This document shows positions 1-9,779 of a DNA stretch of 37,947 bases, piece by piece. Positions within the stretch are counted from its first letter, which is position 1. Every line of letters starts with the position of its first letter. Origin of the DNA: Pseudomonadota bacterium (GTDB lineage Bacteria > Myxococcota_A > UBA796 > SXON01). The stretch covers positions 1 through 37,947 of the forward strand of contig JAUXTN010000258.1 in assembly GCA_030684355.1 (NCBI GenBank), read 5' to 3'. Both the position numbers and the translations under genes were made by a program. A model generated the notes under the pieces. The model did not search any database. It saw only the letters and a list, made by a program, of their open reading frames with translations, and had not been told where the DNA came from.

Positions 1-809
1 GCCAGGGCCGCCCGCCGGGCCTCGCCGCCCACGCCGTCTCCCGGACCGCGCCCGCGCGTCGCGAGCGCCGCGTACAGGGCGTAGCGCCCGGCGGTCCACG
101 CCGGCATCGACAGCAGCGCGGTGATCGGCAGGCTCCGCACCGCGGCGCGCACCCGGTTCCGCTCGATGGCGTGCAGCTTCTCGGCGCTCGCTCGGCCCCA
201 GGTGGCGCCGAGGTGATGGTGCACGCGCGCCTCCGGCACCGGCGTGATCGCGATGCCGCGGCGCAGGAGCCGCAGCGAGAGGTCCACGTCCTCCCCGAAG
301 CTCCCGAACCGCGGGTCGAAGCCCCCGAGGGCGTCCCACGTCGCGCGCGCGAAGAGCACCGCGGCGCCCGAGAACCCGCCCGGCGCCCCGTCCACGGCGA
401 CGTCCGGCCCGTTGCGCCCGCGCGCCCACACCGCCCCGTCGGGAAAGAGCCCGTGGCCGACGTTGTCGAGGCGCCCGCTCCCGTCCGCGAGCACGATCCG
501 CGGCTGGTAGACGCCCGGCCCCCGGAACGCCGCCTCCAGCGCCGCGAGGCACCCCGGCTCGAGCCGCGTGTCGTCGTTGAGCAGGAGCGGCTCCCCCGCG
601 GTGGCCGCGATCCCGGCGTTCGCCGCCCGCGCGTACCCCACGTTCGCCCGCAATTGCAGCGCGGCCGCCCCCTCGACCGGCACCACCCCGTCCCGGCTCA
701 CGACCACCAGCACCTGGTCCGGCGGCCGCGTCTGCCGCGCCAACGAAGCGAGACACTCCTCCAGCAGCCGCCCGCCGACATGCGTGACGATCACCGCCGA
801 GATGCGCAT
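1..809 (-). CDS. Family 2 glycosyltransferase (3' end outside window)
   Basis: A GT-A fold transferase that would move a sugar from a nucleotide-sugar to a glycan or lipid-linked acceptor on the cytoplasmic side of the membrane. 269 codons are visible and the stop lies beyond the window edge. The N-terminus MRISAVIVTHVGG is the usual first beta strand. LLLNDDTRLEPG (residues 75-86) carries the acidic nucleotide/metal-binding residues. FGEDVDLSLRLLRRG (about 171-185) carries the ED pair expected to hold the catalytic base, and a HHH triplet follows at 197-199. The layout resembles rhamnosyltransferase-like GT2 enzymes; donor and acceptor cannot be read from sequence. The ATG at 809 is the first start giving a complete beta1 strand, but no clear Shine-Dalgarno precedes it. 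It lies 62 bp downstream of the PEP-utiliser gene on the same strand and may be cotranscribed with it. Confidence 0.88.
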   Translation of the reverse strand, partial: MRISAVIVTHVGGRLLEECLASLARQTRPPDQVLVVVSRDGVVPVEGAAALQLRANVGYARAANAGIAATAGEPLLLNDDTRLEPGCLAALEAAFRGPGVYQPRIVLADGSGRLDNVGHGLFPDGAVWARGRNGPDVAVDGAPGGFSGAAVLFARATWDALGGFDPRFGSFGEDVDLSLRLLRRGIAITPVPEARVHHHLGATWGRASAEKLHAIERNRVRAAVRSLPITALLSMPAWTAGRYALYAALATRGRGPGDGVGGEARRAAL

Positions 810-871
810 GCGCGCGATCTATGCCGACGGGCGGGGCTGTCGACCTGCCCCGACGCCGACGCCGATCGGCG

Positions 872-3235
872 CTACCCGTGCACCCAGACCCCGCCCCCTC
901 GCCCGTCCACCGTCACCTCCACCCCGTCCGCCAACCGCGTCGTCGCCCCGGGGATGTTCACCACGCCGGGCAACCGGTACTCCCGCGCGACGACGGCGCC
1001 GTGGGAGAGCATGCCGCCGAGCTCCAGGATCAAGCCGCCCGCCCGCGCGAACAGCGGGGTCCAGCCGGGGTCGGTGGCGCGGGCGACGAGGATCTCGCCG
1101 GGCTGGAGGCGGTCGCCCTCCGCGGGGCTCCGGATGATGCGCACCCGCCCCCGCACGACGCCGGGCGAGATGCCGAGCCCCTGGAGGCGGTGGGCGTCGC
1201 CGGCGGCCACGGCGAGGGCCTCGTCGCCGTCGAGGAAGTCGGGCGGCGCGCGATCGACGGGCTCCGCGGCGCGGCGGACGACGGTCCGACGCAGCTCCTC
1301 CACGCCCAGGGCGCCGTCGAGCTCGGCGACGGTGAGGAACCGCACGTCCTCGGGATCGTCGAACCACTGCGCGCCGAGCGCCACGAGCTTCCGCTTGAGC
1401 GCGAACAGCACGCGGTCGAGGTGGTAGCGCTGCTCCTCGCGCAGGCGCAGGTAGGTCTGGGTCAGGCCGACCGCGTAGCGCAGGGGGGCGTCGGTCAACG
1501 CGGCGAGCGCGGCGTGGGTCTCGGCCTCCTCCCGCGCCAGGCGCAGGCGCGGATCGGGGCCCTCGGCGGCAAGGCGCGCGAGCCGCAGCACCCCGTCGGG
1601 ATCCTCGGACCACCGGCGCGCGAAGACCTCCCAGCTCGCGGACGAGCGGTGGCCGTGCGCGGCGAGGAACGGCTCGAGCCGGCTCGGATCGTGCCCGAGG
1701 GACCAGAGCTCGGCGTTCACGCGGGCGGTGATCGTGCCGGACGGCGCGCGCAGCAGCGCGGGGCGCGCGGCCTCGGGGAGCAGCGGCCCCACGATCTCGT
1801 AGGCCATGTTCGCGAACAAGAGCGAGGTGATGTGCACCTTCACGTAGTCGCGCACGAGCGGGGTCGCGATGGCGAGGGCGTCCGCGGGGGCGGCGGCCTC
1901 CAGCGCGGCGAGGCGGGGCGGCAGCTCGTCGAGGAAGGCGTCCCACGCCCGCCAGTTGCCGAGCGGGTTCCACCGGAACCGCCGCCACCGGCGCTCGCGG
2001 AACGTCTCCCCGAGGATCGCGGCGTAGACGCGTAGATCGGGCGGGGCGGCCGAGCGGCGCACCCACGTCCGCTCCTCCTCCGGCGGGAAGAAATCCAGCA
2101 TGAACCGGGGCGGTGGCCCGCCCGGGAGCTTGAACGCGAGGTGACGGAACACCGTCACGTTGACGTACGGGTGGCCGCCGACGAGCCGGAGCGGCGGATC
2201 GCCGCCGAGGAACCGCGCGGAGGTGCCCGGATACGCCACGAAGTGCTCCAGCACCGGCGCGATGATCGACCAGCCGAGCGGCGTGGCGCCCTCGGGCCAG
2301 CGCTCCCCGATGAAGCGGCGCGTCCACAACGTGCGGCCGCCGCGGGGCAGCTCCTGCCGCGTCGTGATCGGGCGCGACTGCACGACCCAGAACCGGCCGG
2401 CCCGATCCTGCACCCACTCGACGTCCTGGGGGCCGCCCTGCACGGTCTCGGCGCGGAGGCCCAGCCGGCACAGCGCGAAGAGCTCGGCGCGCGGCAGCTT
2501 CCGGGCGAAGGGGGCCTCGGCCGCGCCGTCCACGAGCCCGCCGCCTTGCAGGACGAGCTGCCGATCCTGGCGCGCGACGGTCTCGCTCGTGAGCTCCAGC
2601 CGCGTGCGGGCGAGGATCGCCTGGACGGGCCCGGGGGTGCGGCGGGGGCGGCGCACGAGGTAGCGGTCGGGCACGACGTTGCCGCCCACGAGCGGCTCGC
2701 CGAGGCCCCAGACGGCCTCCACCGCCATCTCGCGCCAGCTCCCGGTCACCGGGTTCACCGTGAACAGGACGCCGGCGGTGCGGGCGTCGATCATCTCCTG
2801 GACGAGGAGCGCCATCGCGCCGGGCGTCACCTTGCCGTTGCGGTAGGCCACCGCGCGGGGCCCGTGGTAGCTCGCCCAGCAGCGGCGCACGGCCTCGCGG
2901 AGCCCCGCGGCCTCGACCCCGAGCACGCTCTCGTACTGCCCGGCGTGGGAGTGGGCCTTCCCGTCCTCCTCCAGCGCGCTCGACCGCACCGCCATGCGCG
3001 TGGCGACCCCCTCGAAGGACGGCATCTCGGCTTCGAGGATGCGCGCGTGGACCGCCGCGTGGTCGCCGCGCTCGGCGAGCGCCCAGAGCCCCGCCTGCCG
3101 CAGGAAGTCGCGGAAGACGTCGGGGGGGAGGACCCACGTCGCGGGCACGGGCACGCCGTGTTGCGCGAGCCGCCAGAGGGCCGCGCCTTTTCCTCCCGCC
3201 ACGCGCGGCCCGGCTTCAGACAAGGGAATCAGCAC
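872..3235 (-). CDS. PEP-utiliser family phosphotransferase, rifampicin phosphotransferase/PEP synthase-like
   Basis: A dikinase-type enzyme: ATP would phosphorylate a mobile-domain histidine, which passes the phosphate to an acceptor. The N-terminal PPDK_N ATP-binding domain (about residues 1-310) shows GGKGAALWRL at 14-23, AVRSSALEEDGK near 83 and TAGVLFTVNPVTG. A long middle domain follows. The C-terminal mobile domain contains GGMLSHGAVVARE with the catalytic His at 745, 42 residues from the end. The PEP-binding TIM barrel of true PEP synthase is absent, so the order ATP domain / acceptor domain / terminal His domain matches rifampicin phosphotransferases (about 867 aa); this one is 787 aa. 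The acceptor is unknown and drug inactivation should not be assumed. The start is GTG; no good ribosome site is visible, so the N-terminus is approximate, but the GGKG motif lies just inside it. Divergent from the P5C dehydrogenase gene. Confidence 0.85.
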   Translation of the reverse strand: MLIPLSEAGPRVAGGKGAALWRLAQHGVPVPATWVLPPDVFRDFLRQAGLWALAERGDHAAVHARILEAEMPSFEGVATRMAVRSSALEEDGKAHSHAGQYESVLGVEAAGLREAVRRCWASYHGPRAVAYRNGKVTPGAMALLVQEMIDARTAGVLFTVNPVTGSWREMAVEAVWGLGEPLVGGNVVPDRYLVRRPRRTPGPVQAILARTRLELTSETVARQDRQLVLQGGGLVDGAAEAPFARKLPRAELFALCRLGLRAETVQGGPQDVEWVQDRAGRFWVVQSRPITTRQELPRGGRTLWTRRFIGERWPEGATPLGWSIIAPVLEHFVAYPGTSARFLGGDPPLRLVGGHPYVNVTVFRHLAFKLPGGPPPRFMLDFFPPEEERTWVRRSAAPPDLRVYAAILGETFRERRWRRFRWNPLGNWRAWDAFLDELPPRLAALEAAAPADALAIATPLVRDYVKVHITSLLFANMAYEIVGPLLPEAARPALLRAPSGTITARVNAELWSLGHDPSRLEPFLAAHGHRSSASWEVFARRWSEDPDGVLRLARLAAEGPDPRLRLAREEAETHAALAALTDAPLRYAVGLTQTYLRLREEQRYHLDRVLFALKRKLVALGAQWFDDPEDVRFLTVAELDGALGVEELRRTVVRRAAEPVDRAPPDFLDGDEALAVAAGDAHRLQGLGISPGVVRGRVRIIRSPAEGDRLQPGEILVARATDPGWTPLFARAGGLILELGGMLSHGAVVAREYRLPGVVNIPGATTRLADGVEVTVDGRGGGVWVHG

Positions 3236-3319
3236 GGGCGGCGAGTAACCTGCCGCTTGGTGCGGGGGTCGTCACGGGTTGCAGCGGATCTCGGGCGCCG
3301 AACCGGATAGAACGCGCCC

Positions 3320-4939
<1,620 letters not shown>

Positions 4940-4970
4940 CCGTCGGCGCGGCATTCGTGTCCCCTCTCGG

Positions 4971-4998
4971 TTGACATTCGCGAGAAAGCGCGTAAGGT
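4971..4998 (+). promoter_or_regulatory. Sigma-70-type promoter for the helicase unit
   Basis: A perfect -35 hexamer TTGACA (4971-4976), a 16-nt spacer and TAAGGT (4993-4998) as -10. It lies just after pruA and reads toward the XPB helicase gene. Transcription from about 5005 would give a leader of roughly 215 nt. Prediction from sequence only. Confidence 0.6.
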
Positions 4999-5004
4999 GA
5001 GAGA

Positions 5005-5211
5005 CAGATCCCCGGGTTGCGGACTCCTCCGGCCCGGGATCGAGAGGGGCCCCCAGGCGGCGACCATGCCGTCTCCCGGTGGCCAAGGCATCGTGCGCGT
5101 CCCGTGCACGCGATGTCTTCGCGGAAGGTCCGTCGGCCCGCCTTGGCGCGCTCAGCACGGCAAACCACCGCGATGAGGACCGAGATCTGCCGTCCGGGAG
5201 GACGCGACTAC
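5005..5211 (+). other. Long untranslated leader with a hairpin, upstream of the helicase gene
   Basis: No convincing gene is seen in this ~210-bp stretch. It contains an inverted repeat GATCCCCGGG (5007-5016) / CCCGGGATC (5033-5041), nine pairs with one bulged C, right at the predicted transcript start, then further GC-rich partial repeats. It ends in a GGGAGGA ribosome-binding sequence (about 5197-5203). An open frame runs from 5017 to 5235 but its composition is not protein-like. The leader could control helicase expression; no known riboswitch class was recognised. Confidence 0.4.
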
Positions 5212-5235
5212 ATGACTGATGCACGTCAGGCCTGA
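5212..5235 (+). CDS. Putative 7-residue leader peptide overlapping the helicase start
   Basis: ATG at 5212 opens a frame MTDARQA followed by TGA at 5233-5235. It sits 8 nt after the best Shine-Dalgarno in the region (GGGAGGA), a better spacing than for the helicase ATG at 5219, which it overlaps in another frame. It may be a coupling or attenuation mini-ORF, or chance. The alternative, a sequencing frameshift at the helicase start, is possible because the helicase homology begins only about six residues in. Confidence 0.3.
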   Translation: MTDARQA

Positions 5236-6901
5236 CAATCCCCTGATCGTTCAGGGCGATGGCAAGGTCCTGCTCGAAACGAAGCATTCCCGCTACGAAG
5301 AAGTGCGCGACTTCCTGTCCCGCTTCGCCGAGCTGGAAACCTCGCCCGAGCATCTGCACACCTACCGCATCAACCCGCTGTCGCTGTGGAACGCAGCCAG
5401 CAGTGGCATGCGTCGGGACGAGATCGTCGACGGGCTCCGCAGCCACTCGAAGTTCGACGTGCCGCCCGGGGTGCTCACGCAGATCGGCGAGACCATCGAG
5501 CGCTACGGCCTCGTGAAGCTCGTCGCGCACCCGGACCAGCCGGGGAAGCTCCTGCGGCTCGAATTCGCCACCGCCTACGTCGCCAAGCTCATCGGCAACG
5601 AGAAGTCGGTCCAGGAGCTCCTGCTGGAGGACGGCAAGCGGTACTTCGCCATCCAGGCGGGGCACCGCGGCATCTTCAAGCAGCGCATGCTCCAGGCCGG
5701 TTGGCCGGTGGAGGACCTCGCGGGCTTCCTCGACGGCGACCCCCTCGAGATCCACCTCCGCAGCACCTTGCGTAGCAACAACCAGCCCTTCGGGCTGCGC
5801 GACTACCAGGTCCAGTCGGCGGACAAGTGGTACCAGGGCGGCAAGCCCTCGGGTGGCCACGGCGTCATCGTGCTGCCGTGCGGCGCGGGCAAGACCATCG
5901 TGGCGATCAAGGCGATGAGCCTCGTGAACCAGCACACGCTGATCCTCGCGACGAACGGCGCGGCGGTGCACCAGTGGGTGCGGGAGATCCTCGACAAGAC
6001 GGACCTCCGCCCCGACCAGGTGGGCGCCTACACGGGCGACGTGAAGGAGATCCGGCCGGTCACGGTCGCGACCTACCAGATCCTCACCTGGCGCTCCTCG
6101 AAAGAGGCGAAGTTCGCCCACCTCCACCTCTTCGAGGACCACAACTGGGGCCTCATCGTCTACGACGAGGTCCACCTCCTCCCCGCCCCGGTGTTCGGCG
6201 CCACCGCCGATCTCCAGGGCCGCCGCCGCCTCGGCCTCACCGCCACGCTCGTGCGAGAGGACGGTCGCGAGGGCGACGTGTTCAGCCTCGTCGGGCCCAA
6301 GCGGTTCGACCTCGGCTGGCAGACGCTCGAGGAGAAGGGCTGGATCGCCGAGGCGAAGTGCTACGAGGTGCGCGTGGGCTTCGGCAACGCCCTCGCCGAG
6401 CAGTACGAGCGGGTGCGGGAAGGCGAGAAGTTCCGGCTCGCCGCCACGAACCCCGCGAAGCTCCGCGTCCTGGACGACCTGGTGAAGAAGCACCAGGACG
6501 ACAACGTGCTGATCATCGGCACCTACCTCGACCAGCTGAAGGACATCGCCCGGCGCTTCAAGGCCCCGCTGATCACCGGCGAGACCCCCGGCGCCCAGCG
6601 CGAGGACCTCTTCGCGAAGTTCCGCGACGGTCGGATCAAGCTCCTCGTCGTGAGCAAGGTCGCGAACTTCTCCATCGACCTTCCCGACGCCAACGTCGCG
6701 ATCCAGGTCTCCGGATCGTTCGGCTCCCGGCAGGAAGAGGCCCAGCGGCTCGGTCGCATCCTCCGCCCCAAGAAGGACGGCGCGTCGTTCTACAGCGTCG
6801 TCACGCGTGACTCCAAGGAACAGGAGTTCGCCATGAAGCGACAGCTGTTCCTGACCGAGCAGGGCTACCGCTACTACATCCAGGAGACCACCTCGTCCTG
6901 A
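5219..6901 (+). CDS. XPB/ERCC3-type DEAD-box-like DNA helicase
   Basis: Bacterial homologue of the TFIIH/archaeal XPB translocase (superfamily 2), an ATP-driven 3'-5' DNA helicase linked to nucleotide excision repair. 560 aa. Residues 1-190 form the N-terminal damage-recognition/helicase-associated part, with NPLIVQGDGKVLLE typical of the family. The Walker A motif LPCGAGKT is at 219-226, the Walker B box is DEVH at 316-319, and motif III is TAT at 341-343. The XPB-specific RED motif is at 346-348 and motif VI is QRLGRILRP at 509-517. The C-terminus ending in YRYYI matches bacterial XPBs. The next gene encodes its helicase-associated partner, an arrangement also known in actinobacteria (Rv0861c/Rv0862c of M. 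tuberculosis). The ATG at 5219 lies inside a mini-ORF; its own ribosome spacing (about 15 nt) is long. Confidence 0.93.
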   Translation: MHVRPDNPLIVQGDGKVLLETKHSRYEEVRDFLSRFAELETSPEHLHTYRINPLSLWNAASSGMRRDEIVDGLRSHSKFDVPPGVLTQIGETIERYGLVKLVAHPDQPGKLLRLEFATAYVAKLIGNEKSVQELLLEDGKRYFAIQAGHRGIFKQRMLQAGWPVEDLAGFLDGDPLEIHLRSTLRSNNQPFGLRDYQVQSADKWYQGGKPSGGHGVIVLPCGAGKTIVAIKAMSLVNQHTLILATNGAAVHQWVREILDKTDLRPDQVGAYTGDVKEIRPVTVATYQILTWRSSKEAKFAHLHLFEDHNWGLIVYDEVHLLPAPVFGATADLQGRRRLGLTATLVREDGREGDVFSLVGPKRFDLGWQTLEEKGWIAEAKCYEVRVGFGNALAEQYERVREGEKFRLAATNPAKLRVLDDLVKKHQDDNVLIIGTYLDQLKDIARRFKAPLITGETPGAQREDLFAKFRDGRIKLLVVSKVANFSIDLPDANVAIQVSGSFGSRQEEAQRLGRILRPKKDGASFYSVVTRDSKEQEFAMKRQLFLTEQGYRYYIQETTSS

Positions 6902-6923
6902 CGGGGGGGCACAAGGAAGGTCG

Positions 6924-9464
6924 ATGTCGAACGAACGGACGGAGCCCACGGGTGGGCCGGATGATGCGGGTGGTGGACGGCGCAGGCGCCGGCGGAGAAG
7001 GCGTCGTAGCGGCGGCGAAGGCCCCGTGGAGGGCGCGCCCGCCGAGGTGACCACCGCCGAGCGCGCGGAGCGCCCGCCCCGTGCGGAGCGTCCGGAGCGA
7101 CCCGATCGACCGGAGCGTCCCCGCGCCGAGCGGAGTGACCGTGGCGATCGCGGCCCCGCGCCCGTGCGCACGGAGCGGGGCGGCGAACGCGATCGGAGCG
7201 ATCGCGGCGGCGAGCGGGATCGTGCCGATCGCGGCGGCGAGCGGGACCGCGGCGGCGAGCGCGTCGCCCGCGACGTCGAGCCCGCCGAACGCGGTGACTT
7301 CCAGGACCGCGATCGCGGCGAGGAGGACGGCCGTCCGCGGCGCGGCCGCCGGCTCGTGCGCGGTGACGAGGGCGAGGGCCCCGGCGTCGTGCTCCCGAGC
7401 ACCGGCAAGCTCCCGGCGCGCCCGCGGATCCACCGCAAGCGCTGGAAGCCCGTGGCGGGCGTCGTGCGGCGCCGCCGCATGTCGCGCGTCGAGCTCGACG
7501 ATCTCGTCCAGTACTTCTCGCGCCTGCCGGAGAGCCTGCTCGGCGCGCTCTACCGCGCGATGGGCGGCCAGCCCTCCCGGGTGCCCGACATCGACCGGAT
7601 GACGCAGCTCACCGTGCGCGCCATCGCGCAGGGGAACCGCCTCTCCGGGCTCCTCGCGCAGATGCACCAGCGCGACCGCCAGGCCCTCGCCGCGCTCGTG
7701 CAGTGCGGCGGGCTCGCCCACGCGGAGGAGTTCCACCGCGAGCTCGTCCTCATGCTCGGCGGCCGCGAGAGCGACTGGGCCCGCACCATGCAGATGGTGT
7801 CGGATCGCGGGCTCGTCTTCGCGTCGGACTCCGTCGAGGACGGCTTCTACTACCTCGTGCCCGAGCCGCTCGTCGATCACCTCGTCGAGCACCTGGAGAG
7901 CGAACTCTCGCTCCCGACGTTCCAGCACGAGGACATCCGGATCGTCGACCAGCGGCCGTTCTGCCCGCCGCTCGACTTCTCGTTGGCGACCCTCGCGACC
8001 TACCTCGACCAGCGCCCGCCGCGGCTGACCCAGCGCCAGGAGGTCTTCAAGGCCCACAAGGACGAGCTGGATCGCTTCTTCGCGCAGGTGTGGAGCCCGG
8101 ACAGCGAGCTGTTCAACCTCCACTACGACTTCCTGATGATGCACGGCATGATCGAGCTCCGCGGAGACCGCGTGGCCGTCAACCGTGACGTCGTCGAGGA
8201 GTGGCTGCACCTCGAGCCCGAAGACCAGCGGGACCTCGTGTTCCGTGCGCTGGAGAAGCGCCTGCCGCTCGCCGAGTGGGTGTTGTGGGCCGTCGCGTCC
8301 GCGAAGGACGAGTGGATCCCCGAGGCCCCGCTCCAGGCCCTCTACCGGCGCTGGAAGCGCGGCGAGGACTGGCGCGAGCGCTACCACAAGGGCCAGTACC
8401 ACTCGCCCCGCGGCACCGAGCGCGAGGGCTACAGCTTCACCGCGCTGGTCGCCTGCGGGATGTTGGAGCTCGGCCTCTGGGGCCAGCAGAAGTTCTACAA
8501 GCTCACGCCGCGCGCGGCGAAGCTCCTCGATCCCCCTGAGGACGAGGGCTTCAGCCAGTTCTACCTGACGCCCAGCTACGAGATCATGGCGCCCGCGGGC
8601 CTCGCGCCCATCCTGCTGTTCCGCGTCGGCGAGCTCGCCGAGCTGACCGGCTGCGACCGCGCCAACACCTACAAGATCACCGAGGTGACGATCGAGCAGG
8701 CCCTCCGCAAGGGCTGGCGCCGCGAGGAGGTGTTCGACTTCCTGCGCGAGAACAGCCAGATCGGCCTGCCCGAGAACGTCGAGAACACGCTCCGCGCGTG
8801 GATGGGCCAGGAGGCCGACGTCGAGTTCCACGAGATCGTGGCGCTCACCGTGCACCGCTCGGCGGTCCGGCGGATGGAGGGGCTGCGGCAGTTGAAGCCG
8901 TACCTCCTGCACCGCTTCGCGCCGGGGCTCTACGCGGTGGACCGCCGCCGCATCCCCGAGCTCGTCGCGGAGCTCCAGGCCTCCGGGTTCAACCCCGCGA
9001 AGGAGCTGCGCCGCTACCCCGCCGACGAGGACGCCGCCGAGGCGCGCGAGCGCCTGCACCACCTGCTCGCCGAGGCCCGGGAGCTGCGGGACGACCCGCT
9101 CGCCCGCGCGCATTCCGCCGACACCCAGCCGGAGGATCTGCGCCCGGTGCCCGGAAGCACCGCCGCCCAGGGTGCGCAGCGCCAGAAGCGGAAGCAGGAA
9201 GGCCCGGTACGTGTTTCGCCCGCCGAGGTGCGTGCGATCATCGAGCGCGCCATCAACCAGGGGCTGTGGCTCGAGATGGTGTACTTCTCCGCGAAGGATC
9301 AATCGCGCCGCACGCTGACCGTGGCCCCCGAGCGCATCACGCTCAACCGGGAGGGCGCGCAGGTGCTCGTCGCTACGGACATCGCGCAGAACGTGCGGCT
9401 CACCTACTCGCTCGCGCAGATCGAGCGGGCGCGGTCCGCCGAGCCCCGCGCGAGCGCCAAGTGA
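6924..9464 (+). CDS. Helicase-associated protein with poly-Arg/RGG N-terminus and WYL-like C-terminus
   Basis: Partner of the XPB helicase; 846 aa. Residues 1-170 are low-complexity and probably disordered: ten consecutive Arg at 19-28, then repeats of the type DRGGERDR at about 84-113. The rest is folded and largely helical. Residues about 546-640 (YLTPSYEIMAPAG ... NTYKITEVTIEQALRKGW ... LPENVENTLRAW) match the helicase XPB/Ssl2-associated domain (PF13625 type). The last ~75 residues (LWLEMVYFSAKDQSRRTLTV ... VLVATDIAQNVRLTYSLAQI) look like a WYL domain, a ligand-sensing module of transcription and phage-defence regulators. The start has a good AAGGAAGG site 3-10 nt upstream. It lies 22 bp after the helicase and overlaps xseB by GTGA. 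The PF13625 link is fairly firm; WYL is my reading of the fold and less certain. Confidence 0.82.
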   Translation: MSNERTEPTGGPDDAGGGRRRRRRRRRRSGGEGPVEGAPAEVTTAERAERPPRAERPERPDRPERPRAERSDRGDRGPAPVRTERGGERDRSDRGGERDRADRGGERDRGGERVARDVEPAERGDFQDRDRGEEDGRPRRGRRLVRGDEGEGPGVVLPSTGKLPARPRIHRKRWKPVAGVVRRRRMSRVELDDLVQYFSRLPESLLGALYRAMGGQPSRVPDIDRMTQLTVRAIAQGNRLSGLLAQMHQRDRQALAALVQCGGLAHAEEFHRELVLMLGGRESDWARTMQMVSDRGLVFASDSVEDGFYYLVPEPLVDHLVEHLESELSLPTFQHEDIRIVDQRPFCPPLDFSLATLATYLDQRPPRLTQRQEVFKAHKDELDRFFAQVWSPDSELFNLHYDFLMMHGMIELRGDRVAVNRDVVEEWLHLEPEDQRDLVFRALEKRLPLAEWVLWAVASAKDEWIPEAPLQALYRRWKRGEDWRERYHKGQYHSPRGTEREGYSFTALVACGMLELGLWGQQKFYKLTPRAAKLLDPPEDEGFSQFYLTPSYEIMAPAGLAPILLFRVGELAELTGCDRANTYKITEVTIEQALRKGWRREEVFDFLRENSQIGLPENVENTLRAWMGQEADVEFHEIVALTVHRSAVRRMEGLRQLKPYLLHRFAPGLYAVDRRRIPELVAELQASGFNPAKELRRYPADEDAAEARERLHHLLAEARELRDDPLARAHSADTQPEDLRPVPGSTAAQGAQRQKRKQEGPVRVSPAEVRAIIERAINQGLWLEMVYFSAKDQSRRTLTVAPERITLNREGAQVLVATDIAQNVRLTYSLAQIERARSAEPRASAK
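7172..7263 (+). repeat. In-frame RGG-type repeat tract inside the helicase partner gene
   Basis: GCGGCGGCGAGCGGGA-like units recur about four times and encode ERGGERDR, DRGGERDR, DRGGERDR and DRGGERV. The repeat is visible at both DNA and protein level and is expected to vary in copy number. RG/RGG tracts in other proteins bind RNA or DNA; that role here is inference. Confidence 0.7.
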
Positions 9465-9712
9465 GCCAGGGTAGCGATCCGCGCAGCTTCGAGGCCGCGC
9501 TCGGCGAGCTCGAGGCGCGCGTGGCGAAGCTGGAGCGCGGCGACCTCGCCCTGGAAGAGGCCCTGCGCCTCTTCGAGGAAGGCGTGGGGCTCGTCCGGGA
9601 GTGCCATGAGCGACTCGACGCCGCGGACGCCCGGATCATCGCGCTCACCGCGGGCGCCGAGGGGGTCCGCGAGGCACCCTTCGGAGATCACGGCGAAGAC
9701 ACTCGCTCGTAA
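9461..9712 (+). CDS. xseB: Exodeoxyribonuclease VII small subunit
   Basis: Small subunit of ExoVII, which with XseA degrades single-stranded DNA to oligonucleotides. 83 aa, the normal size. The diagnostic pattern is present: FEAALGELEARVAKLERGDL, then LEEALRLFEEGVGLVRECHE and LDAADARI, the two-helix coiled hairpin of the family. The start is GTG, overlapping the TGA of the upstream gene (GTGA), so translation is probably coupled. No xseA is present in this window. Its place after an XPB helicase and its partner suggests a shared DNA-repair transcript. Confidence 0.93.
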   Translation: MSQGSDPRSFEAALGELEARVAKLERGDLALEEALRLFEEGVGLVRECHERLDAADARIIALTAGAEGVREAPFGDHGEDTRS

Positions 9713-9719
9713 CCTCTTG

Positions 9720-9752
9720 TTGACACGGGGCGGGTGACCGAAGCGTTACACT
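9720..9752 (+). promoter_or_regulatory. Candidate promoter for the TonB/ExbBD genes
   Basis: TTGACA at 9720-9725 and TACACT at 9747-9752, in the 67-bp gap between xseB and the TonB gene. The 21-nt spacing is longer than usual, so this may be a weak or activator-dependent promoter. The extended GTTACACT also occurs (minus strand, 29150-29157) just upstream of the lectin-like gene. Confidence 0.35.
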
Positions 9753-9779
9753 GCCGCGGCTTTCGCCCGGGGAGCGTGG

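Noticed and set aside
6801..9302. A long minus-strand open frame opposite the helicase-partner gene
   Set aside because: The plus-strand product has recognisable domains; the antisense product is Leu/Val/Glu-rich shadow sequence with no motif.
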